A model generated the notes under the pieces. It searched no databases. It saw only the letters and a program-made list of their open reading frames with translations, and had not been told where the DNA came from. Shown piece after piece: positions 34,993 to 44,456 of a stretch of DNA of 64,000 nt. A program made the translations under genes and the position numbers. Source of the DNA: Rhodococcus aetherivorans (GTDB lineage: Bacteria; Actinomycetota; Actinomycetes; Mycobacteriales; Mycobacteriaceae); NCBI RefSeq assembly GCF_011058165.1, contig NZ_JAALEG010000016.1, forward strand, positions 1 to 64,000, written 5' to 3'. Numbering within the stretch: the first letter of the stretch is position 1; each line of letters opens with the position of its first letter.

Positions 34993-35952
34993 ATGACATC
35001 GATTCCGGTGAATGTGGACAACTTCGTTCGCGCGGAGACGGATCGGATGTTTCTCGACCTTCAGCGGGACGCCGGGGGCATCAATGTGCTCCGGCACAAC
35101 CGGGAGCCCGCCTCGGTCGAGCAGCAGACGGTGATCCGGATGAACCGCGACACCCTGTACAGCCTCGCGATCGTCGACACCTCGGAGGGAGCGACGCTCA
35201 CCATCCCCGACGGCGGTCGGCGGTACATGTCCGTGATGGTGGTCGACCAGGACCACCATGTCGATCGGATCCTCCACGACCCGGGAGAGCACAGGTTCAC
35301 GGCCGACGAGTTCCCGACACCGTACGTCGCCGTCGCGGTGCGGATCCTCGTCGATCCCTCCGATCCGGACGACGTCCGCACCGTGGCCTCGCTCCAGGAC
35401 CGGTTCCGTCTCGAAGTCGGCTCGTCGACGCCGTTCGCGGCGCCCGACTACGACCGTGCGAGCCTCGACGCGACGCGGGAGGCGCTGCTGGCGCTGGCAC
35501 GAGGACTGACCGGCTTCGATCGGATGTTCGGTGCCCGGAACACCGTCGACCCGGTCCGGCACCTGATCGGTACCGCCGCCGGCTGGGGCGGCCTTCCGAC
35601 CGAGGAGGCCGTGTACATCGGCGTCGATCCGGGACTGCCGGTCGGAGAGTACGAGTTGACCGTCGGCGATGTGCCCGTCGACGGCTTCTGGTCCGTCTCG
35701 GTCTACAACGCCGAGGGCTTCTTCGAACCGAACGAGCGCCACGCCTACAGCATCAACAACCTCACAGGCGTTCCCAACGCCGACGGCTCGATCACCGTCC
35801 GTTTCGGTGGGGGCGACGATGCGGACCGCGCCAATCACCTTCCCGTCACGGAGGGGTGGAACTATCTCGTTCGCCTGTATCGCCCGCGTGCGGAGGTCCT
35901 CGACGGACGCTGGGTGTTTCCCGCCCTCGCCTCGTCACCGAACGGGCGGTGA
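34993..35952 (+). CDS. DUF1254/DUF1214-like protein
   Basis: 319 residues. RMNRDTLYSLAIVDTSEGAT near residue 48 and PDGGRRYMSVMVVDQDHH are the DUF1254 pattern. The C-terminal half has the DUF1214 type motif GFWSVSVYNAEGFFEPN, with NNLTGVPNADGSITVRFGG and GWNYLVRLYRPR following. Such proteins are usually secreted or cytoplasmic conserved proteins of unknown activity. I see no signal peptide. The gene ends 46 bp before a perfect terminator. Confidence 0.8.
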   Translation: MTSIPVNVDNFVRAETDRMFLDLQRDAGGINVLRHNREPASVEQQTVIRMNRDTLYSLAIVDTSEGATLTIPDGGRRYMSVMVVDQDHHVDRILHDPGEHRFTADEFPTPYVAVAVRILVDPSDPDDVRTVASLQDRFRLEVGSSTPFAAPDYDRASLDATREALLALARGLTGFDRMFGARNTVDPVRHLIGTAAGWGGLPTEEAVYIGVDPGLPVGEYELTVGDVPVDGFWSVSVYNAEGFFEPNERHAYSINNLTGVPNADGSITVRFGGGDDADRANHLPVTEGWNYLVRLYRPRAEVLDGRWVFPALASSPNGR

Positions 35953-35998
35953 GCGTCGACGCCGGCCCGGCGTCGTCCCCGAGTTCGCGTTCACCCGG

Positions 35999-36032
35999 CC
36001 GGGCCGCCCCGCGGATAAGCGGGGCGGCCCGG
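35999..36032. terminator. Bidirectional rho-independent-type hairpin
   Basis: A perfect 14-bp stem (35999-36012 with 36019-36032) with a 6-nt loop GGATAA. It lies between the convergent DUF1254-like and Stealth genes, 46 bp after one stop and 18 bp after the other. No T-run, as is usual in high-GC actinobacteria. A convincing bidirectional terminator. Confidence 0.75.
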
Positions 36033-36050
36033 TGCGTCCGAGAGCGCAGG

Positions 36051-37541
36051 TCACGCCCGCCTCGGGTGGTCCGTCTCCCACGGCGCCGGGATCGGGTAGT
36101 ACCGCTCCAGGAACTGCGTGACCTTGGCCGTCCGCAGCTCGAGGTCGACCTCGGGCACGCTGCCGTCGTTGAGGCAGAAGAAGTCCATCTTCCGCGTCGC
36201 CAGCAGCGTGTCCAGCTCGCGCAGACCCGAATTCATCGTCGTGTCGACGTACCGCATGCGGGCCGTCGTCTGCTGCACCGCCCGGCCGGTCATCAGCGCG
36301 TAGTAGTGGTAGAACGAGTTCGTCACCGAGATGTTCTCCGCGGCCCGGAACGTGCTCGCCGCCGTCGCGGCGAACTCCTCCGCGAACTCCCGCTCCATCT
36401 CCACCATGATGCTCTTGCGCAGGGGCACCGGCGTGTGTTCGAGGTGCCGGGTGATCGTCACCCCGAACCGGTCCTCGAGCAGCCGGCGATTCACGCGTGC
36501 CGCGTTCTCGAAACCGCTGCGCTTCTTGTGGTTCCGGCCCAACCCGATCCGGGTGTCCGCCTCGATGAACTTCGTGACCCCGCCGGCGGAGAAGAACATC
36601 TGCGGATTCACCGCGCGGCCGAAGAACATGTCGTCGTTCGAGTACAGGAAGTGCTCGGACAGACCCGGGATGTGATGCAGCTGGCACTCGACGGCCTGCG
36701 AATTGTGGGTGGGCAGCACCGACGGGTCGGCGAAGAACTCCTCGCTGCGCACGAACGTGACCCGGCCGTCGTCGGCCAGCCAGTCCGGTCGCTCCGAGTC
36801 GGTTGCGACGAAGATCCGCCGGATCCACGGCGCATACATGTGTACGGAGCGCAGCGCGTACTTCAGCTCGTTGATCTGCCGGAAGCGCGCGGGGGAGTCG
36901 TCGCCCTCGCCCACCACGTAGTTCTGCATGCGCTTGGCGCGTTCGGCCTGCCACTCCTTCGACGAGCCGTCCACCCACGAGAACACCAGGTCGATCTCGA
37001 ACGGGACGTCCGACGGATGGGTCGCGAACATCCCCTCGATCGTCGGCCACGTCTGCCCGTAGCGCTCCACGGTGGTGCGGGTGATCTCCTCCCGCGGCAC
37101 GCTGCGCCGGGTCAGAGCGTTCTCCTTCGGCAGGAGGATTTCGTCGTCGGTGTGCGACCACAGCTCGATCTGCACCCCGTTCGACGCCCCGTACCGCAGC
37201 CCGCTGGTCAGCTCGACTCGCGGCCGGAACAGTCGGAACACCCGGTCCTTGGAACTGTGGGAAAGCCGGCCGTCGGCGACGAGCACCGGTCGGCGCCGCT
37301 TGGCGCCGACCGTCTTGGAGTAGAACGGTTCGTCGGTGCACGCGGCGACCAGTACGGCGCGCAGTTCCTTGCGGTCGGCCCAGTCCACCGCCAGCACCGG
37401 GCGCGCGCCGTCGCCGCGGACCAGCAGATAGTCGATGCCGGCGTCCTTGAGGACCCGGCGCACGAAGTGCAGATCCTCGAGCATCGCCTCGTGCGGCGTG
37501 GTCGTCGAGATGGGAATCGCATAGCGATCCCGGAACCACAC
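36051..37541 (-). CDS. Stealth-family sugar-phosphate transferase
   Basis: At least 496 residues. The four Stealth regions can be seen: IDLVFSWVDGSSKEW (CR1), the CR2 run RQINELKYALRSVHMYAPWI then RRIFVATDSERPDWL with SEHFLYSNDDMFFGR, HTPVPLRKSIMVEME (CR3) and FFCLNDG (CR4). These proteins transfer hexose-1-phosphate to a glycan, as in capsule polymer synthesis. Stealth proteins exist in many actinobacteria. Start GTG 37541 is uncertain: sequence stays open upstream to about 37660, where AGGAG occurs without an obvious start codon next to it. Confidence 0.88.
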   Translation of the reverse strand: MWFRDRYAIPISTTTPHEAMLEDLHFVRRVLKDAGIDYLLVRGDGARPVLAVDWADRKELRAVLVAACTDEPFYSKTVGAKRRRPVLVADGRLSHSSKDRVFRLFRPRVELTSGLRYGASNGVQIELWSHTDDEILLPKENALTRRSVPREEITRTTVERYGQTWPTIEGMFATHPSDVPFEIDLVFSWVDGSSKEWQAERAKRMQNYVVGEGDDSPARFRQINELKYALRSVHMYAPWIRRIFVATDSERPDWLADDGRVTFVRSEEFFADPSVLPTHNSQAVECQLHHIPGLSEHFLYSNDDMFFGRAVNPQMFFSAGGVTKFIEADTRIGLGRNHKKRSGFENAARVNRRLLEDRFGVTITRHLEHTPVPLRKSIMVEMEREFAEEFAATAASTFRAAENISVTNSFYHYYALMTGRAVQQTTARMRYVDTTMNSGLRELDTLLATRKMDFFCLNDGSVPEVDLELRTAKVTQFLERYYPIPAPWETDHPRRA

Positions 37542-37816
37542 AATGTCCGGGTGACCGTGCAGCCGGGGCCGCTCGGACGCGAGCGGGGGAGCCTCCCCGA
37601 CGCTGTGGGGCAGGGAGACGAGATGAACGGTGTGGGGGGCCGGCGTGTGCGTCGGAGTGCTCCTTTCCTGTGAAGGGATTTCCCGCGAAAGATCCCGGGA
37701 ACGAGAAGTTTGATTCTAGTTCACTATTGCAACTTCAGGCACATCGTGAAGGCGCAGGCGGGAAGACGACCCCGGAACCGGCGGCCCGGGCGGGGCGGCA
37801 GGCTCGACGCCCGCGT
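37542..37816. promoter_or_regulatory. Upstream region of Stealth gene and trailer of the Wadjet operon
   Basis: No gene is visible. The minus-strand frame of the Stealth protein remains open leftwards from 37655 and AGGAG sits at about 37660. On the JetD side the region follows the end of the Wadjet operon and would hold its terminator; the GC-rich 37783-37810 segment could pair, but no clean hairpin is seen. Confidence 0.35.
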
Positions 37817-38953
37817 CTACAGCGCCTCGAGATGGGCGACGACGTACGGCCACGGGATCCGCTCCTGTTCGAGCCGCAGACCCTCGGTGCGCACCACCGC
37901 GAGCGCGTCGCGTTCCGGTCCGGTCAGGTGTGCGGGCGTGTGCGGGGCGGGTGACGTCTCGGGCACGGCGAGGTCGCGCCACAGCTCGACGGTGCCGCGG
38001 TCCATGAGCAGGCTGCGCATGTGCGGGAGGCGGCCGCGGAGCCGGTCGAGGATCGCGAAACCGTGCGTGTCCAGGTCACCCCAGTACACGACGTCGGAGG
38101 CGGCGAGCCACGGCACGTCCGCCAGCTCGTGCACCGCGTAGCCGCCGCCGTGCACCGCCACCGTCGCCGGCAGCTCCGGCAGCGCGTGCAGGCCCTCCTT
38201 GTTCTCCAGGATCAGGGTGCGGGCCGGCTTCACCGGCAGTGCCGCCAGCTCGTCGAGCGACGTCGCGAAGATCCGGGGCGCCCCCGCCAGCAGCGCCCGG
38301 TCGCACACGGCCACCTCGCACATCCGCGGCAGCGACCGCACCCCCAGGTCACGATCGCCCCGCACGCCGTCGAGCAGCGTCTCGACCAGGCCGCGGTGCC
38401 GCGACACCCATTTGGTGTCGACGCCGGGCACCGGCAGCTGGCGGACGAACAGCCCCGACGACGGATGCTCGGCCAGCCAGCGCACCGCTGCGACGAGCCG
38501 CGCGAAGTCCGGCTCGTCCAGCTCCAGCCAGCGGGCATGCGTCGCGGCGATCGCTGTCGCGAGCGTCGCGGTGCCGGGGCCGAGTCCGTCGAGCAGCCGC
38601 GCCTGCCGTTCGGTGAGGGTGCGCCACTCGGGTGCTCGTGCGGCCGCGGCGGCGATCTCGGTCGCGCCCGAAAGCAGCAGGCGCATCGGCACTTCCTGCG
38701 TGCCGAAGCTCGGCCAGCGCCGCGTCTCCCACTCGACCCGCCCGGCACCCGGGTAGCGGTGCCAGGCACGCACCCACGCGACGACGGCGTCGGGATCCTG
38801 CGCGACCCGCCGCTCGGACGGCGGATGCAGCCCGATCGACAGCGAATCCGATTCGGCCGCAGTGGGATCGGTGATCCATCGGGTGCGGCGGCTGCGGTAG
38901 GCAACCTGGGCCTTGCCGGCGACCGCGGACGGCGGCACGCACAGTGCGCTCAC
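37817..38953 (-). CDS. jetD: Wadjet protein JetD (DUF3322/DUF2220, TOPRIM-like)
   Basis: 378 residues starting at the GTG that overlaps the JetC stop by 4 bp. The N-terminal region (DUF3322) includes VAWVRAWHRYPGAGRVEWETRR. The C-terminal DUF2220 domain has the TOPRIM signature: an invariant Glu in LILENKEGLHALPEL and a DxD motif in VYWGDLDTHGFAILDRLRGR (cited for the acidic residues). JetD is the nuclease that cuts plasmid DNA held by the JetABC loop extruder. Its match with domain, size and gene order of type I Wadjet is good. Confidence 0.9.
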   Translation of the reverse strand: MSALCVPPSAVAGKAQVAYRSRRTRWITDPTAAESDSLSIGLHPPSERRVAQDPDAVVAWVRAWHRYPGAGRVEWETRRWPSFGTQEVPMRLLLSGATEIAAAAARAPEWRTLTERQARLLDGLGPGTATLATAIAATHARWLELDEPDFARLVAAVRWLAEHPSSGLFVRQLPVPGVDTKWVSRHRGLVETLLDGVRGDRDLGVRSLPRMCEVAVCDRALLAGAPRIFATSLDELAALPVKPARTLILENKEGLHALPELPATVAVHGGGYAVHELADVPWLAASDVVYWGDLDTHGFAILDRLRGRLPHMRSLLMDRGTVELWRDLAVPETSPAPHTPAHLTGPERDALAVVRTEGLRLEQERIPWPYVVAHLEAL

Positions 38954-41900
38954 GTGCCGTCCCCGCGGATCGGCAACAGTGCGATCTGCGAGTAGCGCTT
39001 GTCGCGGATGCTCACCGCGGCCACGCCGTCGATGTAGTCGTCGAGGGTCTGCAGCAGCTTGAGCGGGGTGGCGAGCACCATGTGGAACCCGAACTGGGTG
39101 AACACGTCCAGCGCCCGTCGCGTGTACGCGGGGTCGGCGCGATCGAACGCCTCGTCGAGGATCACCGTGCCGTAGCGCGGCAGCTCCTCCCCGGCGGCGG
39201 CCAGCTGATAGCGCAGCGCCGCCGCGAGGCAGAAGAACACCAGCTTCTGCGCCTGTCCACCCGACAGGCCGGAGCTCGAGTCGTGATAGTTGGCGTCGTT
39301 GCCCTCCGGGTCGACCTCCACCCCGATGAATCCGACGTGCAGGCGGGTGTCGAGCACGAGGCGCTTCCACCGCAGGTCGGCGGGCTCGCCGGAGTCGAGC
39401 CGTTCGAGCACCGCCGCCATCTGTTCGAACCGCCGCTCCGCCGCGGCCCGGTCCTCCTCCTTCCACGCGCCGCTCGTGATCTGCAGCAGCTCCGCCAGGA
39501 ACTCCGACGCGGCGGGGGAGCGCCGGTCCTTGACGTCGATGCGCAGGATCCGGTCGGTGTCGAACGGCGAGCGGCGCAGCGATTCGTTCACCGGCTCGAT
39601 GCGCGAGCGGATCTCGCCCGGAGCCTTACGGATCGCGCGCGCCAGCTCCCCGATGTTGCGGTGCGACTGCTCGCGCAGCAGCCGGAAGAACTCGTCCTCG
39701 TAGGCGGGCAGGCCGTCGCTGCGCAGCCGGGCGAGCACCGCGAGCGCATCGTCGACGTACTCGGCCTCGGAGCGCATCTCGGCGCGCCGCGCCTCCCACT
39801 CGGCGAGGTAGCCGGTGAGGATGGCGGTGATGCGGCGCTCGGCGTCCGCGGTGTCGTGCTGCGCGGACCGCATCTCCTCGTTGATCGCGCGACCCACCGT
39901 GCTCAGGGCCCGGTCGATGTTGTCGACGGTGACGCGGCGGACCGCCGCGGCGAACCGGGTGCGGATGCGCGCGGCGATCGGGTCGGGCACCGCCGTGCCG
40001 GCGTGGGCCTGCGCCTCGTCGAGCCGCGCCTGCACCCGGGTCAGCTCGTCCCGGTGCTGTTCGAGCTTGGCCAGCGCCGCGGTGTGCGCCTGCCGGGCGG
40101 CGCGTTCCTCGCTCTCGGCGCGAGCCAGATCCGCGGTGAGCGTGGCGTATTCGGTGTTGCCCTGCATCCACTCGCGCAGCCGTTCCTCGATCGCGTCCAC
40201 CGCGTTTTCCGCCGCCGCGACGTCGACGTCGGACCACGCGGACTCGCGGATCACCGCGGCGGCCTGCCGGCGCTGCTGGATCGCGGACTCGGCGCGTTCG
40301 AGCGCCTCCTGCCGCCGTTGCAGCGCGTCGACGTCGGTCTCGGCGTCGCCGATGCGCCGGCGCAGGTCGGCGAGCTTGGCCTCGTTGTCGAAGCCGAGGA
40401 CCCAGCGGCTGCGGTCGTCGATGCGCCGCCGGTCGTCCTTCTCGTGCCGGTCGCCACCGTGCTTGACCTGACCGGCCCGGGTCACGCCCCGCGGGACGCG
40501 GCGCAGGTCGTCGGCGGTGTCGACGCACGTGTAGTCGAAGCGGTCCGCCAGGTGGTGCTGCAGCCACGCGGCGAGCGGGCCGGGACGCACCTCGAGCTTG
40601 CGGACGAGCGAGCCGTCGGCGGTGGTGGGTGCGTCCGGCGCGCCGACGCCCGTGCGGACCCGCCGGTACACGAGGCGGGCACCGAGATGGTGTGCGTCGA
40701 CGGCGGCGGCCACCCGCGGATACAGCTCGTCGGGCACCAGCAGGGTGCGCCCGAACCCGGCCAGGACACGCTCGATCGGACCCGTCCACTCGGCGTGCTC
40801 GGCGCGCACCGCGATCAGCTCGCCCGCGAAGTGCAGGGCGTCCTCACCGAGTCCGGCCGCCGAGCACACCAGTTCCCGGGCGCGCAGCAGGTCGGGATCG
40901 AGGTTCGAGCGGCGCCGGGCCAGGACCTCCCGGTCGGCGATCAGTTCGCGGATCGTCTTCCGGCGTTCGGCGAGCGCACCGGCCACCTCGTACAGTTCGG
41001 CCCTGCGCGTGTCGGCGGTCGCGTCGAGCTCGCGTAGTTCCCTCTCGAGCTGGGCCTGTAGATGCGCGAAGTCGTCCGCGGTGGCCGGTGTCTCCGCCTC
41101 CCAGTGCGCGAGGGCAATGTCGAACCGTTTGCGTTGCTGGGTGATTCGTTCGAGTGCGGTCTCGGCGGTCTCCTTGTGCACGCGGAGGGTCGCGAGCCGG
41201 CCGTCGCCGGCGCTCTCGGCGCGCACTCGCAGATCGAGGGTGCGTTCGCCGGCGCGGTCGGCCTCGTCGGCGGTCTTGTCCGCGGCGGCCTGCAGCAGAC
41301 CCGTTTGCGCTCGTGTCTCGTCGAGCCTGTCGCTGAGCAGGTCCACCGTCATCCGGGTGTGCACCGCGTCGAGGTGGTCGGTCTCGTCCTGCAGGTCGCG
41401 CTGTGACTGCAGGCCGCTGCGACGGGTGTCGGCCAGCGCGACGAGCGGCTCGAGCGTCTCGACCTGACGACGGGCGTCGACGACGACGCGATGCGCCTCG
41501 CGCAGCTCGCGGAACTGCGTGGTGGCCCGCTCGGCCATCGCGAACGTCGGCGGCTCGTCGAGCATGTAGTCGCGCAACAGCTGGTCGAGGCTGTTCAGGC
41601 TCTTCGCGGACAGCGTGCGGTGCAGCAGCCGCTGCGCGGCCTCCGACGAGATGCCGAGCTTGGACCGGAACGCGCGGGCGAACGGCGCGTAGCTGGGGTT
41701 CACGACCGCATCAGGCCAGCGCTTGCGGATGCCCCGGGTGTCGATTCCCCGCGTGACGAACGGTTCGAGGTCGGTCAGCTCCACGTCGGTGTCGAGGAGC
41801 AGGTGCAGGTGCGAGATCTCGTTGTTGGCGTTGGCGCCCCGGCGCAGGTGCATGAGCTTGACCAGGGTCACCGGGGCCGTGCCGTCGGCGGCGTTGTACG

Positions 41901-42249
41901 TCAGTGCGACCGCGCTCCACGTGGCGCCGGTGCGCAGATACGAGGCGGTGAGCGCGTCGGTGTCGGCGTCGGCCTCGCGCCGCCACGCGCCACGGATGTA
42001 GCTGACGAAGTTGCGGCCCGACCCGGCCGCCGACTCCTGCGCGGCCGCGTTGAACCGCACGCTGCCGCCCGGCATGAGCACCGTCGAGATCGCATCGATG
42101 AGCGTCGACTTGCCCGAGCCGGACGCGCCCGTGATGAGAAAACCCTTGCGGGCCACGGGAATGTCGTGATGCCCGTGCAGGGTGCCCCAGTTGACCACCT
42201 GCACCCGCGCAAGCCGGAACTGGCCGGGGTGGATGGGGGCGGCGCTCAC
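38950..42249 (-). CDS. jetC: Wadjet SMC-like ATPase JetC (MukB/MksB-like)
   Basis: 1099 residues from GTG 42249, overlapping the JetB stop. Walker A GASGSGKST at 41-49, the ABC signature SSSGLSGGQAQK near 1000 and Walker B YGTVILDEAFDRAD near 1040 make the ATPase head. The middle is coiled-coil, with a hinge-like region at about 510-600 (VERVLAGFGRTLLVPDELYP and VYRRVRTG occur there). This is the SMC motor that extrudes DNA loops and measures small circular plasmids. All ATPase residues are intact. Confidence 0.93.
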   Translation of the reverse strand: MSAAPIHPGQFRLARVQVVNWGTLHGHHDIPVARKGFLITGASGSGKSTLIDAISTVLMPGGSVRFNAAAQESAAGSGRNFVSYIRGAWRREADADTDALTASYLRTGATWSAVALTYNAADGTAPVTLVKLMHLRRGANANNEISHLHLLLDTDVELTDLEPFVTRGIDTRGIRKRWPDAVVNPSYAPFARAFRSKLGISSEAAQRLLHRTLSAKSLNSLDQLLRDYMLDEPPTFAMAERATTQFRELREAHRVVVDARRQVETLEPLVALADTRRSGLQSQRDLQDETDHLDAVHTRMTVDLLSDRLDETRAQTGLLQAAADKTADEADRAGERTLDLRVRAESAGDGRLATLRVHKETAETALERITQQRKRFDIALAHWEAETPATADDFAHLQAQLERELRELDATADTRRAELYEVAGALAERRKTIRELIADREVLARRRSNLDPDLLRARELVCSAAGLGEDALHFAGELIAVRAEHAEWTGPIERVLAGFGRTLLVPDELYPRVAAAVDAHHLGARLVYRRVRTGVGAPDAPTTADGSLVRKLEVRPGPLAAWLQHHLADRFDYTCVDTADDLRRVPRGVTRAGQVKHGGDRHEKDDRRRIDDRSRWVLGFDNEAKLADLRRRIGDAETDVDALQRRQEALERAESAIQQRRQAAAVIRESAWSDVDVAAAENAVDAIEERLREWMQGNTEYATLTADLARAESEERAARQAHTAALAKLEQHRDELTRVQARLDEAQAHAGTAVPDPIAARIRTRFAAAVRRVTVDNIDRALSTVGRAINEEMRSAQHDTADAERRITAILTGYLAEWEARRAEMRSEAEYVDDALAVLARLRSDGLPAYEDEFFRLLREQSHRNIGELARAIRKAPGEIRSRIEPVNESLRRSPFDTDRILRIDVKDRRSPAASEFLAELLQITSGAWKEEDRAAAERRFEQMAAVLERLDSGEPADLRWKRLVLDTRLHVGFIGVEVDPEGNDANYHDSSSGLSGGQAQKLVFFCLAAALRYQLAAAGEELPRYGTVILDEAFDRADPAYTRRALDVFTQFGFHMVLATPLKLLQTLDDYIDGVAAVSIRDKRYSQIALLPIRGDGT

Positions 42250-42851
42250 GGCGCGTCCTCCTCGACGATGCGCCGGAACTCGGCCTCGACGGCGGCGACC
42301 TGATCGGCGTCGAACAACTGCCGCAACACCGGGGAGACCTCCATCCGGCCTTCCGTGGACGTCGCCGCCAGCAGCGTGTACTTCTTCAGCTTCTCCCACG
42401 ACGCGTTGACCCGTTTGCGGAAGCCGGCCGGATCGGTGCTCGTCGCCGCGCGGTACATCTCCAGCTGCCCGGCCACCTCGTCGAAGTCGACGATCACCCG
42501 CTCGCCCGGCTGGGCGCGCAGCAGCCGGTGCCGCAACGCCAGCAGCATCACGGTGTCCATGAACGTGAGCCGCTCGGTGCGCAGCACCGTCGGGGCCTTG
42601 TGGTCGCCCGTGTCGGCGGGGCGGGTGAACGCGAGCTGATCGTCCTCGTCGACGACGAGATCGAGAAACACGTCCGCGAGCCGGGACCGCAGCACCCGCT
42701 CGTCGCGGATCACCGTCCGCCACACCTCCGGGTGCTTGTCGGCGGTGACGAGCGGTCCCTTGAGCAGCTGCACCAGCGCGCGGCGGGTGTCGAGGTCGAG
42801 TTCGCCGGTGTCGCCCGGATACAGCCCGGTGCGTGTGGTCGATTCGGTCAT
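42246..42851 (-). CDS. jetB: Wadjet protein JetB (MukE/MksE-like, DUF4194)
   Basis: 201 residues from ATG 42851, overlapping the JetA stop (ATGA). RRALVQLLKGPLVTADKHPE, LADVFLDLVVDEDDQLAFTR and MDTVMLLALRHRLLRAQPGE are the helical MukE-like KITE fold of DUF4194. It would form the JetABC clamp with the kleisin and the SMC protein. Spacing is overlapping on both sides, so all four Jet genes form one translational unit. Confidence 0.9.
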   Translation of the reverse strand: MTESTTRTGLYPGDTGELDLDTRRALVQLLKGPLVTADKHPEVWRTVIRDERVLRSRLADVFLDLVVDEDDQLAFTRPADTGDHKAPTVLRTERLTFMDTVMLLALRHRLLRAQPGERVIVDFDEVAGQLEMYRAATSTDPAGFRKRVNASWEKLKKYTLLAATSTEGRMEVSPVLRQLFDADQVAAVEAEFRRIVEEDAP

Positions 42852-44329
42852 GACGCGTCCTCGGTGATGCGGGCGGTGAACTCGGTGTCGGTGGGGTCGA
42901 ACAGGTGCCGCCGCACCGTCGCGACGCGGGTCGCGCCCGACGGGGACGTCCACGCGATCTCCTCGGTGCCGTCGACGCGGTGACCGTGCTCCGCGGCGAG
43001 CACCAGCAGACCCACCGCGCTGGCCAGACCTTGCGTGGCGGGATGGTCGCGCAATACGTCGCCGATCGTGGCGCTGCCGCGGGAACGTAGCGTGGCGGCG
43101 ACGTTGCCGGCCAGCTCGTCCATGTCGATCTCCGATTCGCGGACGATGCGGCGCAGCTCCGCCAGATCCACCTCGCCGACCGGTTGCGTCACCACCGGCT
43201 CGGCCACCAGGTCGTCGGCCGGGTTGTGCAGCCGCAGCGCCGCCACCGAGTCGATGCCCATGCCTACCCGCACCAGTTCGAGGTCCAGCAGGTCGTATGG
43301 TTTGCGGCGCTGCGCCACCTGCAGGGCCTGCTGCTGGGCCGAGCGCAACAGCCGCTGCAGGCGCCGGTGCTCCTCGTAGTGGCGGGACTGCACGAAGTGT
43401 CGCAGCGAACGCGACAGCGACGTCATCGTCACGTGGACCTCGCCGCCCGCGTCCTCCATCTCGGTGAGCAGGGTGCGGAACCGGTTGCGTTGCTCGGTGG
43501 TGAGCTGCTGCGCGAACGGGCGTTGCAGCACTGCCTCGATCCAGTCGTCGAGCTGCGACGACCGCTCCGGATCGATGATCATGTCGTAGAAGCCGGCGAA
43601 GCTGCGGCCGGCGTCGGAGCTGCCGATCAGATCGACCCCGCGGAACACCTCGCCGAGAGTGTCGCCGCGGTCGCCCTCGTCGTCGAGGATCCGGGCCCGC
43701 AGTTCCCGGTTGAGCGCCTCCAACTCGGCGCGCACCCGCGCGAAGTCACCCGGGATCTCCCCGGCCAGCGCCAGGATCTCCGCGGACCGTTCCACCGCGC
43801 GGTTCCCGTCCAGCACGGGAAAATCCCCGGACTCGACGGCGGCGATCTGCCGGTCCAGCTCGTCGCGCTCGGCCCGCAACGCCGCCAGGCGGCTCTCGCT
43901 GCGTGGGTCCGAGTCCCGCGCCAGCGCCTGGAGCTGGCTCGACAGGGTGGTCAGCCGCGACTCGGTGACCGAGCTGGTGGCGGTCGTCAGGCCCGCGACG
44001 AACGTGAGTGCGGCGAACGTCGCCTCGGTCGGCTCGAGTGTCTCCTCCCGGGCGTCGGCGCTCGCGCGGCGCAGCAGGTAACCCGCGCGCACCCAGTCCG
44101 CACAATAGGCCTGACCGGTGCGCGGCAGCTCGAAGCCCTCGTCGCGCAGCTCCTGCAGGTCCGCATCGAGGCGGGCGAACAGCTCCGGGGCCGGCAGCCG
44201 TCGCGTCCCGCGGTCGAAGTGCCGGCCCAGCAGCGCCAGCACAGCGGCCGCGTTGTCCGACCGCAGCAGCGCCCACGCTGGGTGCTCCTGACGCAGACGC
44301 GCCAGGCGGTGCAGGTCGGCGGTGGACAC
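42848..44329 (-). CDS. jetA: Wadjet kleisin-like protein JetA (MukF/MksF-like, DUF3375)
   Basis: 493 residues from GTG 44329, six bases after GGAGGG. An ATG ten codons upstream has no ribosome site. The N-terminal WHD begins STADLHRLARLRQEHPAWAL. The middle is long helices, and a C-terminal portion holds DLLDLELVRVGMGIDSVAAL and RRIVRESEIDMDELAGNVAA. This is the DUF3375 pattern of JetA/MksF, which bridges the SMC heads. First gene of the operon jetABCD; function is DNA-loop-extrusion-based exclusion of small circular plasmids. Confidence 0.9.
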   Translation of the reverse strand: MSTADLHRLARLRQEHPAWALLRSDNAAAVLALLGRHFDRGTRRLPAPELFARLDADLQELRDEGFELPRTGQAYCADWVRAGYLLRRASADAREETLEPTEATFAALTFVAGLTTATSSVTESRLTTLSSQLQALARDSDPRSESRLAALRAERDELDRQIAAVESGDFPVLDGNRAVERSAEILALAGEIPGDFARVRAELEALNRELRARILDDEGDRGDTLGEVFRGVDLIGSSDAGRSFAGFYDMIIDPERSSQLDDWIEAVLQRPFAQQLTTEQRNRFRTLLTEMEDAGGEVHVTMTSLSRSLRHFVQSRHYEEHRRLQRLLRSAQQQALQVAQRRKPYDLLDLELVRVGMGIDSVAALRLHNPADDLVAEPVVTQPVGEVDLAELRRIVRESEIDMDELAGNVAATLRSRGSATIGDVLRDHPATQGLASAVGLLVLAAEHGHRVDGTEEIAWTSPSGATRVATVRRHLFDPTDTEFTARITEDAS

Positions 44330-44456
44330 GACGCTCCCTCCGGTGTCGGGTTCGACCATGCTGACACACGACGCCGACAGCGTCGCGGGCGTGGGCTGGC
44401 GAACTCGGGCGGGTTCGAGTTCGGCTTCCGGGGGCGAATCCAGACGGGATGCTGGC

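Noticed and set aside
38944-41037. Long plus-strand frame opposite the JetC gene
   Set aside because: Shadow of an SMC coding sequence; the minus strand has all ATPase motifs.
37817-44329. Calling the SMC operon MukBEF chromosome condensin or SbcC
   Set aside because: JetD (DUF3322/DUF2220 with TOPRIM) and the A-B-C-D order identify Wadjet instead.
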